This document shows positions 8,828 to 17,008 of a stretch of 42,609 bases of DNA, one piece after another. Below the pieces are notes generated by a model that was not told where the DNA came from, did not search any database, and worked only from the letters and a program-made list of their open reading frames with translations. The stretch comes from a virus. The translations under genes and the position numbers were made by a program. Each line of letters opens with the position of its first letter. Positions within the stretch are counted from its first letter, which is position 1. The stretch covers positions 1-42,609 of the IMG/VR virus record IMGVR_UViG_3300020601_000863, one strand, 5' to 3'.

Positions 8828-9257
8828 GAAGATTTATAGTTTTAAATACAGTTTCTAATTTAGTTAGATTGACTTTACTTTGAAGGGTATTACGCAATCC
8901 ATGATGGAGAGGCTTTGGCCATTTAGTGAAACTACACCAAGCATACCCGTCATGTTCTTTATTTAAGATAGGAACAAATTCATTTTCTATTACACATAGA
9001 TACGTGTGAAAATGAAAATTTTCATCATTCGAAATAAAACTTTCTAATGGAAGTGTTTTCTTAATATCAGGTAATAATCCAATTTCCTCTTGGATTTCAC
9101 GCTTTAAACCTTCCCACGGAGTTTCACTGCCTTCGTTGGTTCCGCCAACTAATCCCCAAAGATCAGATCTCTTTCCTTGCGCACGATGCAGGAATAAAAA
9201 TCTATTAGTATTAAGTGTATAAAACAGCGCACCACTGCAAACTATTCTTGTGTTCAT
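8817..9257 (-). CDS. Nudix hydrolase
   Basis: The protein (146 residues from the chosen ATG) has a complete Nudix box: G-x5-E-x7-R-E-I-x-E-E-x-G-L, beginning 'GGTNEGSETPW' and ending 'REIQEEIGL'. Nudix enzymes cleave nucleoside diphosphates linked to another group, using a metal held by the box glutamates. The start could be ATG 9290, overlapping gp15 by 25 bases, or ATG 9257. I prefer 9257 because it leaves a normal Nudix N-terminus ('MNTRIVCSGALFY') and lies just after the gp15 stop; neither has a strong RBS. The substrate is unknown. Next to nucleotide-sugar genes it could act on a sugar nucleotide, but mRNA decapping or nucleotide clean-up is equally possible. Confidence 0.85.
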   Translation of the reverse strand: MNTRIVCSGALFYTLNTNRFLFLHRAQGKRSDLWGLVGGTNEGSETPWEGLKREIQEEIGLLPDIKKTLPLESFISNDENFHFHTYLCVIENEFVPILNKEHDGYAWCSFTKWPKPLHHGLRNTLQSKVNLTKLETVFKTINLLDN

Positions 9258-9265
9258 ACAAGTAG

Positions 9266-10678
9266 TTAGCCGTCGAGATCTATTCTCCATGTTCCAACTG
9301 GATAATCACCATCAATACTTAACAACCATTCACCGTTGCTGTATCGATATTGAACTGATGTATTTAGATTAGTAACATACGTAGTTTCACTAATTGATTG
9401 AGAATCAAAAACTATATTCCATTTAGTACCATCCCACTCGACTATATCGTTAGCATTGGCAACCAATCCAGTTGAGTCATTATTACGCCATGCTAGTGGA
9501 TTTTCTGTTGCAGTAGCATTACCTACACTTTCGAGAAGTAGAAGTCTAACACCTGCTGTCTTAATGCTGCTAGGATTAAATCTTGTAGGATCAATAATAA
9601 AATCAATACTTGTTCGCCCTGCAATCACAGTATCTTGAGGGAAACTGTCAGTGTCCCAATTAATTTCAATTTTGCCTTCGTCAAATGGATTGAGTGTGAA
9701 TGTTCCTGTAACTGTACTATCATTATTTGTGCTAGTTAAAAACAGTCTACTGACATCTGCTCTATAATAACCGGGTAATGCTTCGAAAATTTCTCTCCAA
9801 TTTTTATTACCAACAGTGCCACCGCTTATTAATTGAGCAGACCCATTGTCAACATATACTCCGTATCTGTTATAATTAACGTTTGCCATTTCGTTTGCTG
9901 CTAATGAAGTTGCCTTTGAACCAAATTCATTAGTTGTAGATCCAGGCACAGGCGTGTCATCATATGCATTTAATTCAGGAGCACTAACTCCGCTTTCAAT
10001 TGTACCTAATGATTCGTCGAACATACTAGTTATAACGTTTGTAATAACGCCCATCTTTTTAACTTTAGTAGGCGGTGATATGTATATAGGTACACTAAAT
10101 CCTAATGTAGCAATATCTATTTCACTGTCGACTCCTATAGGAACACTTCTATTACTCCACTGTACATTTTCTAAATTAACAACGGTAATGCTTGTCCAGT
10201 CAATAAAGTTATCAGTAGTTTGCATCTCTAAACTAGGATTAAACAATACTAATAATTGTTCTAAAATTTGTAACTTTTGATCTGTGTTTGATGCCCATAT
10301 ATCTGCATTAATGCGTAACAAATACGGTGTAGGAATTAATCTTTCAACTGTATAGTTTTTACCTTGAGTGTTTAGGTATTCATTATTAGTATCATCATAT
10401 GCACGTTCTCTAATATTAGTAGACCTAGTATAAGTTGCATCTGTTAATCTATCTTTGTCTAGTTCTAATCCAGTTACATAAACTGCAATTCTAGGAGCAC
10501 TAGGTAATTTATTTTCACTATTTTCTCTAATAATATTTGCAACTTGGCGAGACAAATCTCCGTAAGTTACAGGCACTACTTTTTGTTGACCTTTCCCGTC
10601 TTGTACAGGAAAGTTACTAAGAATACGCATCATTTGCGTAATATAACGTCTTACTTGTCCGTCGTAAAAGTGTTGCAT
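9266..10678 (-). CDS. 15: Tail terminator / sheath stabiliser, gp15-like
   Basis: The N-terminus 'FYDGQVRRYITQMMRILSN' aligns with the start of T4 gp15 (FYNSSFRRYATLMGDLFSN). A region near residues 110-200 ('TPYLLRINADIWASN', then 'QILEQLLVLFNPSLEMQ') matches the gp15 core. gp15 forms the hexamer that caps the tail tube and sheath and joins the tail to the neck. T4 gp15 is 272 residues; this one has 470, with an extra C-terminal beta-rich region (from about 260) ending in a 'EWDGTKW' motif. It follows gp14 with a TAATG stop-start overlap, so the two are translated together, probably from the late promoter in front of gp14. Confidence 0.8.
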   Translation of the reverse strand: MQHFYDGQVRRYITQMMRILSNFPVQDGKGQQKVVPVTYGDLSRQVANIIRENSENKLPSAPRIAVYVTGLELDKDRLTDATYTRSTNIRERAYDDTNNEYLNTQGKNYTVERLIPTPYLLRINADIWASNTDQKLQILEQLLVLFNPSLEMQTTDNFIDWTSITVVNLENVQWSNRSVPIGVDSEIDIATLGFSVPIYISPPTKVKKMGVITNVITSMFDESLGTIESGVSAPELNAYDDTPVPGSTTNEFGSKATSLAANEMANVNYNRYGVYVDNGSAQLISGGTVGNKNWREIFEALPGYYRADVSRLFLTSTNNDSTVTGTFTLNPFDEGKIEINWDTDSFPQDTVIAGRTSIDFIIDPTRFNPSSIKTAGVRLLLLESVGNATATENPLAWRNNDSTGLVANANDIVEWDGTKWNIVFDSQSISETTYVTNLNTSVQYRYSNGEWLLSIDGDYPVGTWRIDLDG

Positions 10679-11838
10679 TAATTATCCGCCTTGGGTCTAA
10701 GTGCTTTAGATAAGCTCTGACGCTCTTCGACAACTTCGCCGCCTATGGTGTTGGTTGCAGTATTATTGATAAAGCTAGACTTTTGAGTCTGTCTCTCAAG
10801 TGTATTACTTAGAGTCATTCTAATATCGTCATTGACCTTAACCCAGCGTTGACCGTCATATCTAAACATTCTATTTGGTAAGAAATCTGTACGCAAGTAA
10901 AAATCTCCCTTGACGTTTTCTCTAGGAAACGAAATACCAAAACCAAACGGAGCACCGTTAGGCGCAGCATCACCTGTTCCTACTAGGTAACCTGTATAAC
11001 CTTCTCGCTCTGGTCTACTTACAATTTCGTCAGTTGTATATGTAATATTTGACGCATCTAAATCTGTTTCATCAGCAGTTGTTAATGCAATGCTACCGTC
11101 ATCGTTTGTACTTACTGTGTAATAATGACTAATGTCGTATCCACTTTTAGGAGCATCAGCTTCTGCTTGTGCAACCACCGCAGCATTAATCTGCATTTCT
11201 TTTTCGTATGTACTTAAAATATCACGCAATGTAGTATCGCTACCTTCTTCTGCAGGCAAGTCAAGTATCTCTGCGTATTCTTGTCCGTCGTATATTTGTT
11301 TAAGTTTTAAACGATATAAGTGCGGATACCATGTCTGCGAAAATCCTTCAGCAGCACGATTAACATCTTCAACTACATAAAATCTTTTTAATGCAAAACT
11401 ATAATCGTTTGCAGCGTATTCGTCTTTTAAGTGAGGTAATTCAATTACATCACCACTCATTATTTTTCTGCCCAATGTTTTAACTGAACTATTAATGTGT
11501 ATTGTCAAGAACAATGTATCATTACTTAAAAACAATCCAAACTGACTAAGATCAAAGTCAATATCTTGTACATTATAAATGCCGCGCATTGTATAAATGT
11601 CTGGATCGTATTTTCTATCTCTATTTTCTAGGAATAGTAAGTCCTGTATATTAGTTTCCTTAACAGCATCATATTGAGGCTGATCAGCTGTGGCAGTTCC
11701 TGTATCTGGATTTTCTGGTCCTAGATACTTGTGTATGTTGATATCAGTACCGCCAACCGTAAACATCTCCTGAATCTGTCGATCTAGGAAATAGTAATCG
11801 TTACCGCGCTCTGGTTTGTATAAACTTATTCTTGGCAT
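10678..11838 (-). CDS. 14: Neck protein, gp14-like
   Basis: This 386-residue protein resembles T4 gp14 in its middle part: 'IMSGDVIELPHL' near 125-137, followed by 'ALKRFYVVEDVNRA' and a 'YRLKLKQI' strand. gp14 works with gp13 in the neck that seals the filled head and receives the tail. The N-terminal 'YYFLDRQIQEMFTVGGTDINIHKYL' region is characteristic of marine gp14 proteins as I know them. The C-terminal third carries 'RMFRYDGQRW' and is longer than in T4 (256 residues). The gene is first of a gp14-gp15 pair and is divergent from gp13, which is usually next to it. The ATG is five bases after a GATAAATA box, with no Shine-Dalgarno sequence. Confidence 0.8.
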   Translation of the reverse strand: MPRISLYKPERGNDYYFLDRQIQEMFTVGGTDINIHKYLGPENPDTGTATADQPQYDAVKETNIQDLLFLENRDRKYDPDIYTMRGIYNVQDIDFDLSQFGLFLSNDTLFLTIHINSSVKTLGRKIMSGDVIELPHLKDEYAANDYSFALKRFYVVEDVNRAAEGFSQTWYPHLYRLKLKQIYDGQEYAEILDLPAEEGSDTTLRDILSTYEKEMQINAAVVAQAEADAPKSGYDISHYYTVSTNDDGSIALTTADETDLDASNITYTTDEIVSRPEREGYTGYLVGTGDAAPNGAPFGFGISFPRENVKGDFYLRTDFLPNRMFRYDGQRWVKVNDDIRMTLSNTLERQTQKSSFINNTATNTIGGEVVEERQSLSKALRPKADN

Positions 11839-11843
11839 ATAAC

Positions 11844-11851
11844 TATTTATC
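11844..11851 (-). promoter_or_regulatory. T4-type late promoter box for gp14 (leaderless geometry)
   Basis: GATAAATA on the minus strand matches the T4 late consensus TATAAATA at seven of eight positions. Exactly five bases (GTTAT) separate it from the gp14 ATG at 11838. T4 late transcripts start about six bases after the box, which here is the A of the ATG. Confidence 0.75.
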
Positions 11852-11857
11852 GGTTAC

Positions 11858-11865
11858 GATAAATA
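11858..11865 (+). promoter_or_regulatory. T4-type late promoter box for gp13
   Basis: GATAAATA is followed by a short leader with GGAG (11872-11875) and the gp13 ATG at 11883. It is back to back with the minus-strand gp14 box, only six bases away. Confidence 0.75.
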
Positions 11866-11882
11866 CTATATGGAGAACACGC

Positions 11883-12641
11883 ATGGCTGATTTAGCAACA
11901 CAAAAACAAGAAGTATTTGACTATGTACATGCCTTTTTAGGCGGTGGCATGGTCGACGTTGAACTTGATCCAATTCACTACGAAACAGCTTTGAAAAAAG
12001 CATTAACCCGTTATCGTCAACGTAGCGATAATTCAGTTGAAGAGTCATACTTGTTTATGCCAACAGTGCTTGAACAAAACGAATATACGTTGCCCCAAGA
12101 AGTTGTTGAAGTTAGACAACTATTCCGTAGAAGTATTGGTTCGCGCACAAGCGGTAACGAAGGTGGCTCTACATTTGAACCCTTTAACGCAGCATATACC
12201 AATACCTATCTGCTTTCAAGTTCTAAAATGGGAGGACTAGCAACATACGATATGTTTAGTCAATACCAAGAACTTGTTGGACGTATGTTTGGTAGCTTTA
12301 TTGAATTTAAATGGAATTCAAACACTAAAAAATTAACTATTTTACAGAAGCCTACAGCAGACGAAACATTGTTAATTTATGCGTACAATTATCGTCCTGA
12401 CACTCAGCTATTAAGTGATTACATGGCAATACAGTGGCTTAAAGATTATACACTAGCAGCATGCAAATATATGCTAGGCGAAGCACGTTCAAAGTTTGCT
12501 ACTATTGCAGGTCCGCAAGGTGGATCAACACTTAACGGTGATGCACTAAAATCAGAAGCAACTGCTGAAATGGAAAAACTTGAACAAGAAGTTAGTCAAG
12601 GTGTTGCAGGCGGAAACGGCTACGGATTCTTAATCGGATAA
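11883..12641 (+). CDS. 13: Neck protein, gp13-like
   Basis: The 252-residue product matches marine T4-like gp13: 'VFDYVHAFLGGGMVDVELDP' near the N-terminus, 'ALTRYRQRSDNSVEESY', 'QNEYTLPQEVVEVRQLFRR', and 'KDYTLAACKYMLGEARSKF' near the C-terminus. gp13 and gp14 together complete the head portal after DNA packaging. The longer reading frame from 11832 was not used because ATG 11883 has GGAG eight bases upstream and starts with the family-like 'MADLATQKQ'. T4 gp13 is 309 residues, so this is a shorter member. It is transcribed away from its partner gp14. Confidence 0.85.
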   Translation: MADLATQKQEVFDYVHAFLGGGMVDVELDPIHYETALKKALTRYRQRSDNSVEESYLFMPTVLEQNEYTLPQEVVEVRQLFRRSIGSRTSGNEGGSTFEPFNAAYTNTYLLSSSKMGGLATYDMFSQYQELVGRMFGSFIEFKWNSNTKKLTILQKPTADETLLIYAYNYRPDTQLLSDYMAIQWLKDYTLAACKYMLGEARSKFATIAGPQGGSTLNGDALKSEATAEMEKLEQEVSQGVAGGNGYGFLIG

Positions 12642-12647
12642 AAACGC

Positions 12648-12676
12648 TTGACATGCACTATTATCTAATGTATACT
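12648..12676 (+). promoter_or_regulatory. Sigma70-type promoter for the nucleotide kinase gene
   Basis: TTGACA (12648-12653), a 17-base spacer and TATACT (12671-12676) form a near-consensus host promoter 28 bases before the kinase ATG. It starts seven bases after the gp13 stop, so the kinase can be expressed early and independently of the late neck gene. Confidence 0.85.
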
Positions 12677-12704
12677 GTTTAGAACAATGGAGTTCTAAAT
12701 AATA

Positions 12705-13283
12705 ATGCATTTACCTAAATTATTAATAGTTGGTCATGGCAGACATGGCAAAGATACCGTTTGTGAAATTTTACAAGATTACGGTTATAAGTTTGAATCA
12801 AGTTCGAAGTTTTGTTCAGAGCTGTTTATCTTTGACGAACTAAAACACGAATACGGATATGCTAACGAAGAAGAGTGTTACGCAGACCGACATAATCATC
12901 GTACTGAATGGTACAATATGATTCACGATTACTGTAAGGACGATTTAGCAAGACTAGGGCGTAACCTGTTTAAAGATCATCAAATTTATTGTGGCTTACG
13001 TAATCGTAGAGAATTCTTTGCAATGCAAAATGAAGAAATCTTTGACTATGCTATTTGGGTCGATCGGTGTGATCATTTGCCAAAAGAAGATCCTAGTTCA
13101 ATGAGTATTGAGCAATGGATGTGTGATTACACTATTGACAACAATGGCGATCTAGCAAGACTTAAAAACAATGTAGAAGTACTGATGCGTACTATCTTTA
13201 AAAATCGGGGACTAAGTCTCCCTGTTTCCAACGGATACCTTCCTTCTGCAACAGACGTTGACAGTTCGCACATATTGTCTTAA
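12705..13283 (+). CDS. P-loop nucleotide kinase, probable dNMP kinase
   Basis: This 192-residue protein has an N-terminal P-loop 'GHGRHGKDTVC' (about residues 9-19), followed by 'YGYKFESSSKF', acidic 'YADRHNHRTEWYNMI' and 'LRNRREFFAM', typical of phage deoxynucleotide monophosphate kinases related to T4 gp1. These phosphorylate dNMPs to feed phage DNA synthesis. The kinase-like sequence ends near residue 165 ('NNVEVLMRTIF'). The last 27 or so residues are encoded antisense to the end of the HNH gene and look like chance coding, so the C-terminus may have been altered when that gene arrived. GGAG lies 12 bases before the ATG. It has its own sigma70 promoter, consistent with an early metabolic gene inside a late block. 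Confidence 0.75.
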   Translation: MHLPKLLIVGHGRHGKDTVCEILQDYGYKFESSSKFCSELFIFDELKHEYGYANEEECYADRHNHRTEWYNMIHDYCKDDLARLGRNLFKDHQIYCGLRNRREFFAMQNEEIFDYAIWVDRCDHLPKEDPSSMSIEQWMCDYTIDNNGDLARLKNNVEVLMRTIFKNRGLSLPVSNGYLPSATDVDSSHILS

Positions 13284-13533
13284 GATTAGTAGGACTGCAA
13301 TTATTTAAATCACCATCTATATGAAACACATTGAACTGCTCAGTGTGTTTTGATTTAAAATTGCATTTCTCACAAAAGTCTTTTTTGACATAGCCGCGCT
13401 GCTTCCATTTAGGCACGCCGTGCCCGATGCCATTGCGCAGACAGCGTTCGCATAGTTTGCGATAATAAACTTTGTCCTCTTTTTTATAGTTTATAGCCGC
13501 AGGACGCTGGCCGCACTTGCATAATGGTCTCAT
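13198..13533 (-). CDS. Small HNH endonuclease-like protein
   Basis: This 111-residue protein has four Cys pairs (CKC, CERC, CEKC, CANC) and an HNH-type core: 'FHIDGDLNN', then 'TNLKTICANCQ'. The first His, the Asp and the Asn-Leu are present. The last position, often His after the CxxC, is Gln here. HNH proteins nick or cut DNA and often move themselves between phage genomes; proteins of this type are frequent in marine T4-like phages. It is on the opposite strand from its neighbours and overlaps the kinase 3' end by 86 bases. Upstream of the ATG is 'GAGGTAAATACAAT', which holds both a possible RBS (GAGG) and a late-like TAAATA. Activity is uncertain because of the Gln. Confidence 0.75.
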   Translation of the reverse strand: MRPLCKCGQRPAAINYKKEDKVYYRKLCERCLRNGIGHGVPKWKQRGYVKKDFCEKCNFKSKHTEQFNVFHIDGDLNNCSPTNLKTICANCQRLLQKEGIRWKQGDLVPDF

Positions 13534-13537
13534 ATTG

Positions 13538-13545
13538 TATTTACC
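13538..13545 (-). promoter_or_regulatory. Possible late promoter box or RBS for the HNH gene
   Basis: GGTAAATA on the minus strand ends four bases before the HNH ATG. The 13 bases TAAATACAATATG are identical to those at the gp17 start. GAGG just upstream could instead be a Shine-Dalgarno sequence 10 bases from the ATG, so the assignment is weak. Confidence 0.35.
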
Positions 13546-13600
13546 TCACCTTTTCGGTACCTTTTTCCATAGGTTATATAGGGCATTTTCTCTAGGAAGT

Positions 13601-13608
13601 AATAAATA
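13601..13608 (+). promoter_or_regulatory. T4-type late promoter box for gp18
   Basis: AATAAATA lies 31 bases before the gp18 ATG and is followed by a leader with a good Shine-Dalgarno sequence (AGGAGA, 13628-13633). Confidence 0.7.
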
Positions 13609-13639
13609 CACTTAGCATACATCCAATAGGAGAAATATA

Positions 13640-16600
13640 ATGGCATTAGTATCACCAGGCGTAGAAGTCAATGTAATTGACGAATCATTCTACACTCCGG
13701 CCGCAGCCGGAACAGTACCAATGATTTTTGTTGCTTCTGCTAGTAATAAAACTAGTAGCAGCGGAGCAGGAATTGCAGCAGGTACACTGCAAGCAAACGC
13801 AGGAAAAGCATATTTAATCACTAGCCAGAGAGAGCTAGGAGAAACATTTGGCGATCCGCTATTTTATTCGGATAGTATCGGCAACATGATACATGGCGGA
13901 GAACTTAACGAATATGGTTTACAAACTGCATATTCATTACTAGGTGTTACTAATCGTGCATATGTAGTTCGTGCAGATTTAGACACAGCTAAACTAGCAC
14001 CTAGCGCAACTGCTCCAGGCGGAGAGCCTGCAGATGGTGCATATTGGTTTGACACAGCAGTTACTGGCTTTGGTCTTCTTGAATGGAATTCAGCAGCAGT
14101 AACTACTGTAAACGGACAAAGTTTTACATCAATAACTCCACTAGTTATTACTGAGCCTACTGACTTAACAAACGATGTACCAAAAGGTTCAATAGGTCAA
14201 ATTGGTAGCTATGCAGTTGATGCAACTACTACAACTACACAAGTGTGGTATAAGTCTGCAGGTACAGTACCGAGTGCAGGCGCTGTTACATATAATGATC
14301 CAGGCACATGGGTTAAAGTTGGTAGCACTGGGTGGTCAGCAAGTCATTCTGCGGTTCGTGCATCGATTGCAAATGCAGTTCCAGCAGACGGTGAGTCGAT
14401 TACTATTAATGGTACTCCTGTAACTGTACAAGTTGGTGAAAATACTATTGCAGAATTTGCAGCTGAAATTAATAGTTCCGGAATCGCAGGTATTACTGCA
14501 ACAGCAATTAACGGCGTACTTGAAATTTATTCAACAGGCGTTGATGTTGTTATTGCTAACGTAACTGGTGCTTTGTTAACTAACACTGGTATTGTTGCAG
14601 GTACATATTCTGCTCCTAGACTAGAAATTAAACCACACACTGATGTTCCAGGATACAAATCATCTGATACTTCTCCTGCTCCGACTGGTTCACTTTGGAT
14701 TAAAACAACAGTGCCTAACGGTGGTGCAAACTTCCGTGTTAAGCAATACAATGGTGATACTGCACTATGGGATACAGTAAGTGCTCCGGTATTTACTTCA
14801 CCAGAAGGTGCTATTCTTAATCTTGATAGAACAGGTGGCGGATCAAACTTAACCCTTGGACAAGTTTATGTAAAAGGAAACGTTGAAGAATCTACTTCAC
14901 CACTAGCAAGCTATAAGATTTATTCACGTGCAGCAACAGGTGCAACTAGCATTTCGAGTGCTAAGATTGTTGCACAACTATCAGGTGTATATACATTTAG
15001 TATAGAAGAAAGCGTTGTAGGTTCTGCAACTCGCGTATCAAAAGCTATTACTACACCATCAGTGACCGGTGTTGGCGCTGCTGAAGATATTGCAAGTACA
15101 ATTAACGCAGCAGGATTTACTAATATTGTTGCACTTGTTGATTCTGGCAACAGAATTGTAATTCAACATAAACTAGGTGGTGAATTCCGCATTACTGAAG
15201 GTTCGGGCTTTATGACTGATGCAGGGTTTGAAGGATTTGATCCTGATGCAAACGCTGGCGCAGGCAATGCAGCTACAGCAACAGCTAATCTTTACATTGC
15301 ACCAACAGGTGATGCAACTAACGATTATGTTGCTTCAAACTGGAAACCACTTAGCTATACAGCAACAGGCACTGAGCCATTAAGCCTAACAGCAGACGGC
15401 GAAATTTGGTACAACTCAATTGTTGACGAAGTTGATATCATGTTGCATAACGGTACTGATTGGGTTGGATATCAAAGTTCAAACGGTGGTTATGTTGACA
15501 CAGATCCAGCTGGACCAATTGTAAGCGCAGCTGAGCCAACAGAACAGAGCGACGGCAATCCGCTTGAAACTGGTGATTTGTGGATTAGCACAGCAGATGT
15601 CGAAAACTATCCAGCGATTTATCGTTACAACGGCACTCTTGCTGCATGGGTATTACTTGATAAAGCAGATCAAACAACTGAAAATGGTATTCTGTTTGCT
15701 GATGCAAGACAAGCAGACAATGGCGGCAGCACTTTAGTTGCACCAAGCGCAACTATTGCAGAAATGCTAACAAGTGACTACTTAGATCCAGATGCTCCAG
15801 ATCCAGCACTATATCCAAAAGGTATGCTACTATGGAACCTACGTAGAAGTGGCTTTAACGTTAAGCGTTTTGATCGTAACTACATTGATGTAGCTGGTAC
15901 TAACCCACGTCAAGGTGATGCATCAATGGACAGCTATTATCCACATCGTTGGGTTACTGCTTCAGGCAATAACGAAGATGGTTCAGGTACATTCGGTCGT
16001 CATGCACAACGTAAGACAGTTGTACAGGCACTACAGGCAATGGTTAACAGCAACCAAGACATCCGTGATGAAGAATCACGTCAGTTTAACCTAATTGCTT
16101 GCCCAGGTTATCCAGAACTAATCGGCGAAATGATCAGCTTAAACTACGATCGTCGTTTAACTGGATTTGTTGTCGGTGATACACCAGCAAGACTAACACC
16201 AGATGCTACATCATTAAATGAATGGGGTCAGAACGTTAGACTAGCAGTTGAAGACAACGATGACGGTTTAGTAAGCAGAGATGAATATTTCGGTATTTAC
16301 TATCCATGGGGCTTTACAAGCGACAATGCAGGTAACAATGTTGTTGTACCACCGAGCCATATGGCATTACGTACTATTGTACTAAACGACCAAGTTGCAT
16401 TCCCCTGGTTTGCTCCAGCTGGAACGAGACGTGGTGGAGTAACTAATGCAAGCGCAACTGGTTATGTTAGTGCAGAAGGCGAATTTGTTTCAGTGGCACT
16501 TAACACTGGACAGCGCGATACATTGTATTCAAACGCAATTAACCCGATTACATTTATTAGTGGCGCAGGTTTAGTTGTATTTGGTCAAAAAACTCGTGCA

Positions 16601-16939
16601 AGAAATGCAAGTGCGTTGGATCGTATTAACGTAGCACGTTTGGTTGTTTACCTACGTGGTCAGTTAGAACTACTAGCAAGACCATACTTGTTTGAACCAA
16701 ATGATAAGATCACACGCGATCAAGTTAAAGCAGCAGCTGATTCACTCCTACTAGAGCTTGTTGGACTAAGAGCACTTTACGACTTCCTAGTTGTATGTGA
16801 CGAGTCAAACAATACACCAAGTAGAATTGACCGCAACGAGCTATACTTAGATATTGCAATTGAGCCAGTTAAAGCAATTGAATTTATTTACATTCCATTG
16901 CGTATTAAGAACACAGGCGAAATTGCAGCACTAGGTTAA
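13640..16939 (+). CDS. 18: Tail sheath protein gp18, enlarged
   Basis: The N-terminus ('MALVSPGVEVNVIDESFYTP', then 'LITSQRELGETFGDP') and the C-terminal part from about residue 720 ('YPKGMLLWNLRRSGFNVKRF', 'PWFAPAGTRRGGVTNA', 'VVFGQKTRARNASALDRINV', ending 'FIYIPLRIKNTGEIAALG') are clear contractile-sheath sequences. gp18 polymerises around the tube and contracts at infection. It has 1099 residues against 659 in T4. The extra length sits in the middle (about 115-700) and contains repeated small beta units with 'YNG-x-x-x-W' motifs ('LHNGTDWVGY', 'YRYNGTLAAWVLLD'). In contractile sheaths such inserts face outwards. It has a strong RBS (AGGAGA) and its own late promoter. Confidence 0.95.
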   Translation: MALVSPGVEVNVIDESFYTPAAAGTVPMIFVASASNKTSSSGAGIAAGTLQANAGKAYLITSQRELGETFGDPLFYSDSIGNMIHGGELNEYGLQTAYSLLGVTNRAYVVRADLDTAKLAPSATAPGGEPADGAYWFDTAVTGFGLLEWNSAAVTTVNGQSFTSITPLVITEPTDLTNDVPKGSIGQIGSYAVDATTTTTQVWYKSAGTVPSAGAVTYNDPGTWVKVGSTGWSASHSAVRASIANAVPADGESITINGTPVTVQVGENTIAEFAAEINSSGIAGITATAINGVLEIYSTGVDVVIANVTGALLTNTGIVAGTYSAPRLEIKPHTDVPGYKSSDTSPAPTGSLWIKTTVPNGGANFRVKQYNGDTALWDTVSAPVFTSPEGAILNLDRTGGGSNLTLGQVYVKGNVEESTSPLASYKIYSRAATGATSISSAKIVAQLSGVYTFSIEESVVGSATRVSKAITTPSVTGVGAAEDIASTINAAGFTNIVALVDSGNRIVIQHKLGGEFRITEGSGFMTDAGFEGFDPDANAGAGNAATATANLYIAPTGDATNDYVASNWKPLSYTATGTEPLSLTADGEIWYNSIVDEVDIMLHNGTDWVGYQSSNGGYVDTDPAGPIVSAAEPTEQSDGNPLETGDLWISTADVENYPAIYRYNGTLAAWVLLDKADQTTENGILFADARQADNGGSTLVAPSATIAEMLTSDYLDPDAPDPALYPKGMLLWNLRRSGFNVKRFDRNYIDVAGTNPRQGDASMDSYYPHRWVTASGNNEDGSGTFGRHAQRKTVVQALQAMVNSNQDIRDEESRQFNLIACPGYPELIGEMISLNYDRRLTGFVVGDTPARLTPDATSLNEWGQNVRLAVEDNDDGLVSRDEYFGIYYPWGFTSDNAGNNVVVPPSHMALRTIVLNDQVAFPWFAPAGTRRGGVTNASATGYVSAEGEFVSVALNTGQRDTLYSNAINPITFISGAGLVVFGQKTRARNASALDRINVARLVVYLRGQLELLARPYLFEPNDKITRDQVKAAADSLLLELVGLRALYDFLVVCDESNNTPSRIDRNELYLDIAIEPVKAIEFIYIPLRIKNTGEIAALG

Positions 16940-16948
16940 TATGCGTAC

Positions 16949-16981
16949 TTAATGGGTGGATGAAAAAAGTCCACCCATTAA
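16949..16981 (+). terminator. Strong hairpin after gp18
   Basis: A perfect 12-bp stem (TTAATGGGTGGA at 16949-16960 with TCCACCCATTAA at 16970-16981) has a 9-base A-rich loop. It lies ten bases after the sheath stop and directly before the gp19 late box. No U-tract follows, so it may stabilise the sheath mRNA or stop polymerase with a factor rather than alone. Confidence 0.6.
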
Positions 16982-16983
16982 AG

Positions 16984-16991
16984 CATAAATA
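16984..16991 (+). promoter_or_regulatory. T4-type late promoter box for gp19
   Basis: CATAAATA is followed by AGGAGA (16998-17003) and the gp19 ATG at 17009. It begins three bases after the gp18 hairpin, so gp19 can be transcribed separately, as expected for a very abundant protein. Confidence 0.75.
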
Positions 16992-17008
16992 TTGTATAGG
17001 AGAATAGA

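Noticed and set aside
11832-11882. Longer gp13 start at ATG 11832
   Set aside because: It spans the divergent late promoters and overlaps the gp14 start; ATG 11883 has GGAG at the right distance.
12696-12701. TAAATA before the nucleotide kinase as a leaderless late promoter
   Set aside because: Only three bases separate it from the ATG, and a near-consensus sigma70 promoter explains the gene.
13534-13600. Possible tRNA or structured RNA between the HNH gene and gp18
   Set aside because: No cloverleaf, T-loop motif or CCA-like end could be formed; GGTACC is just a short palindrome.
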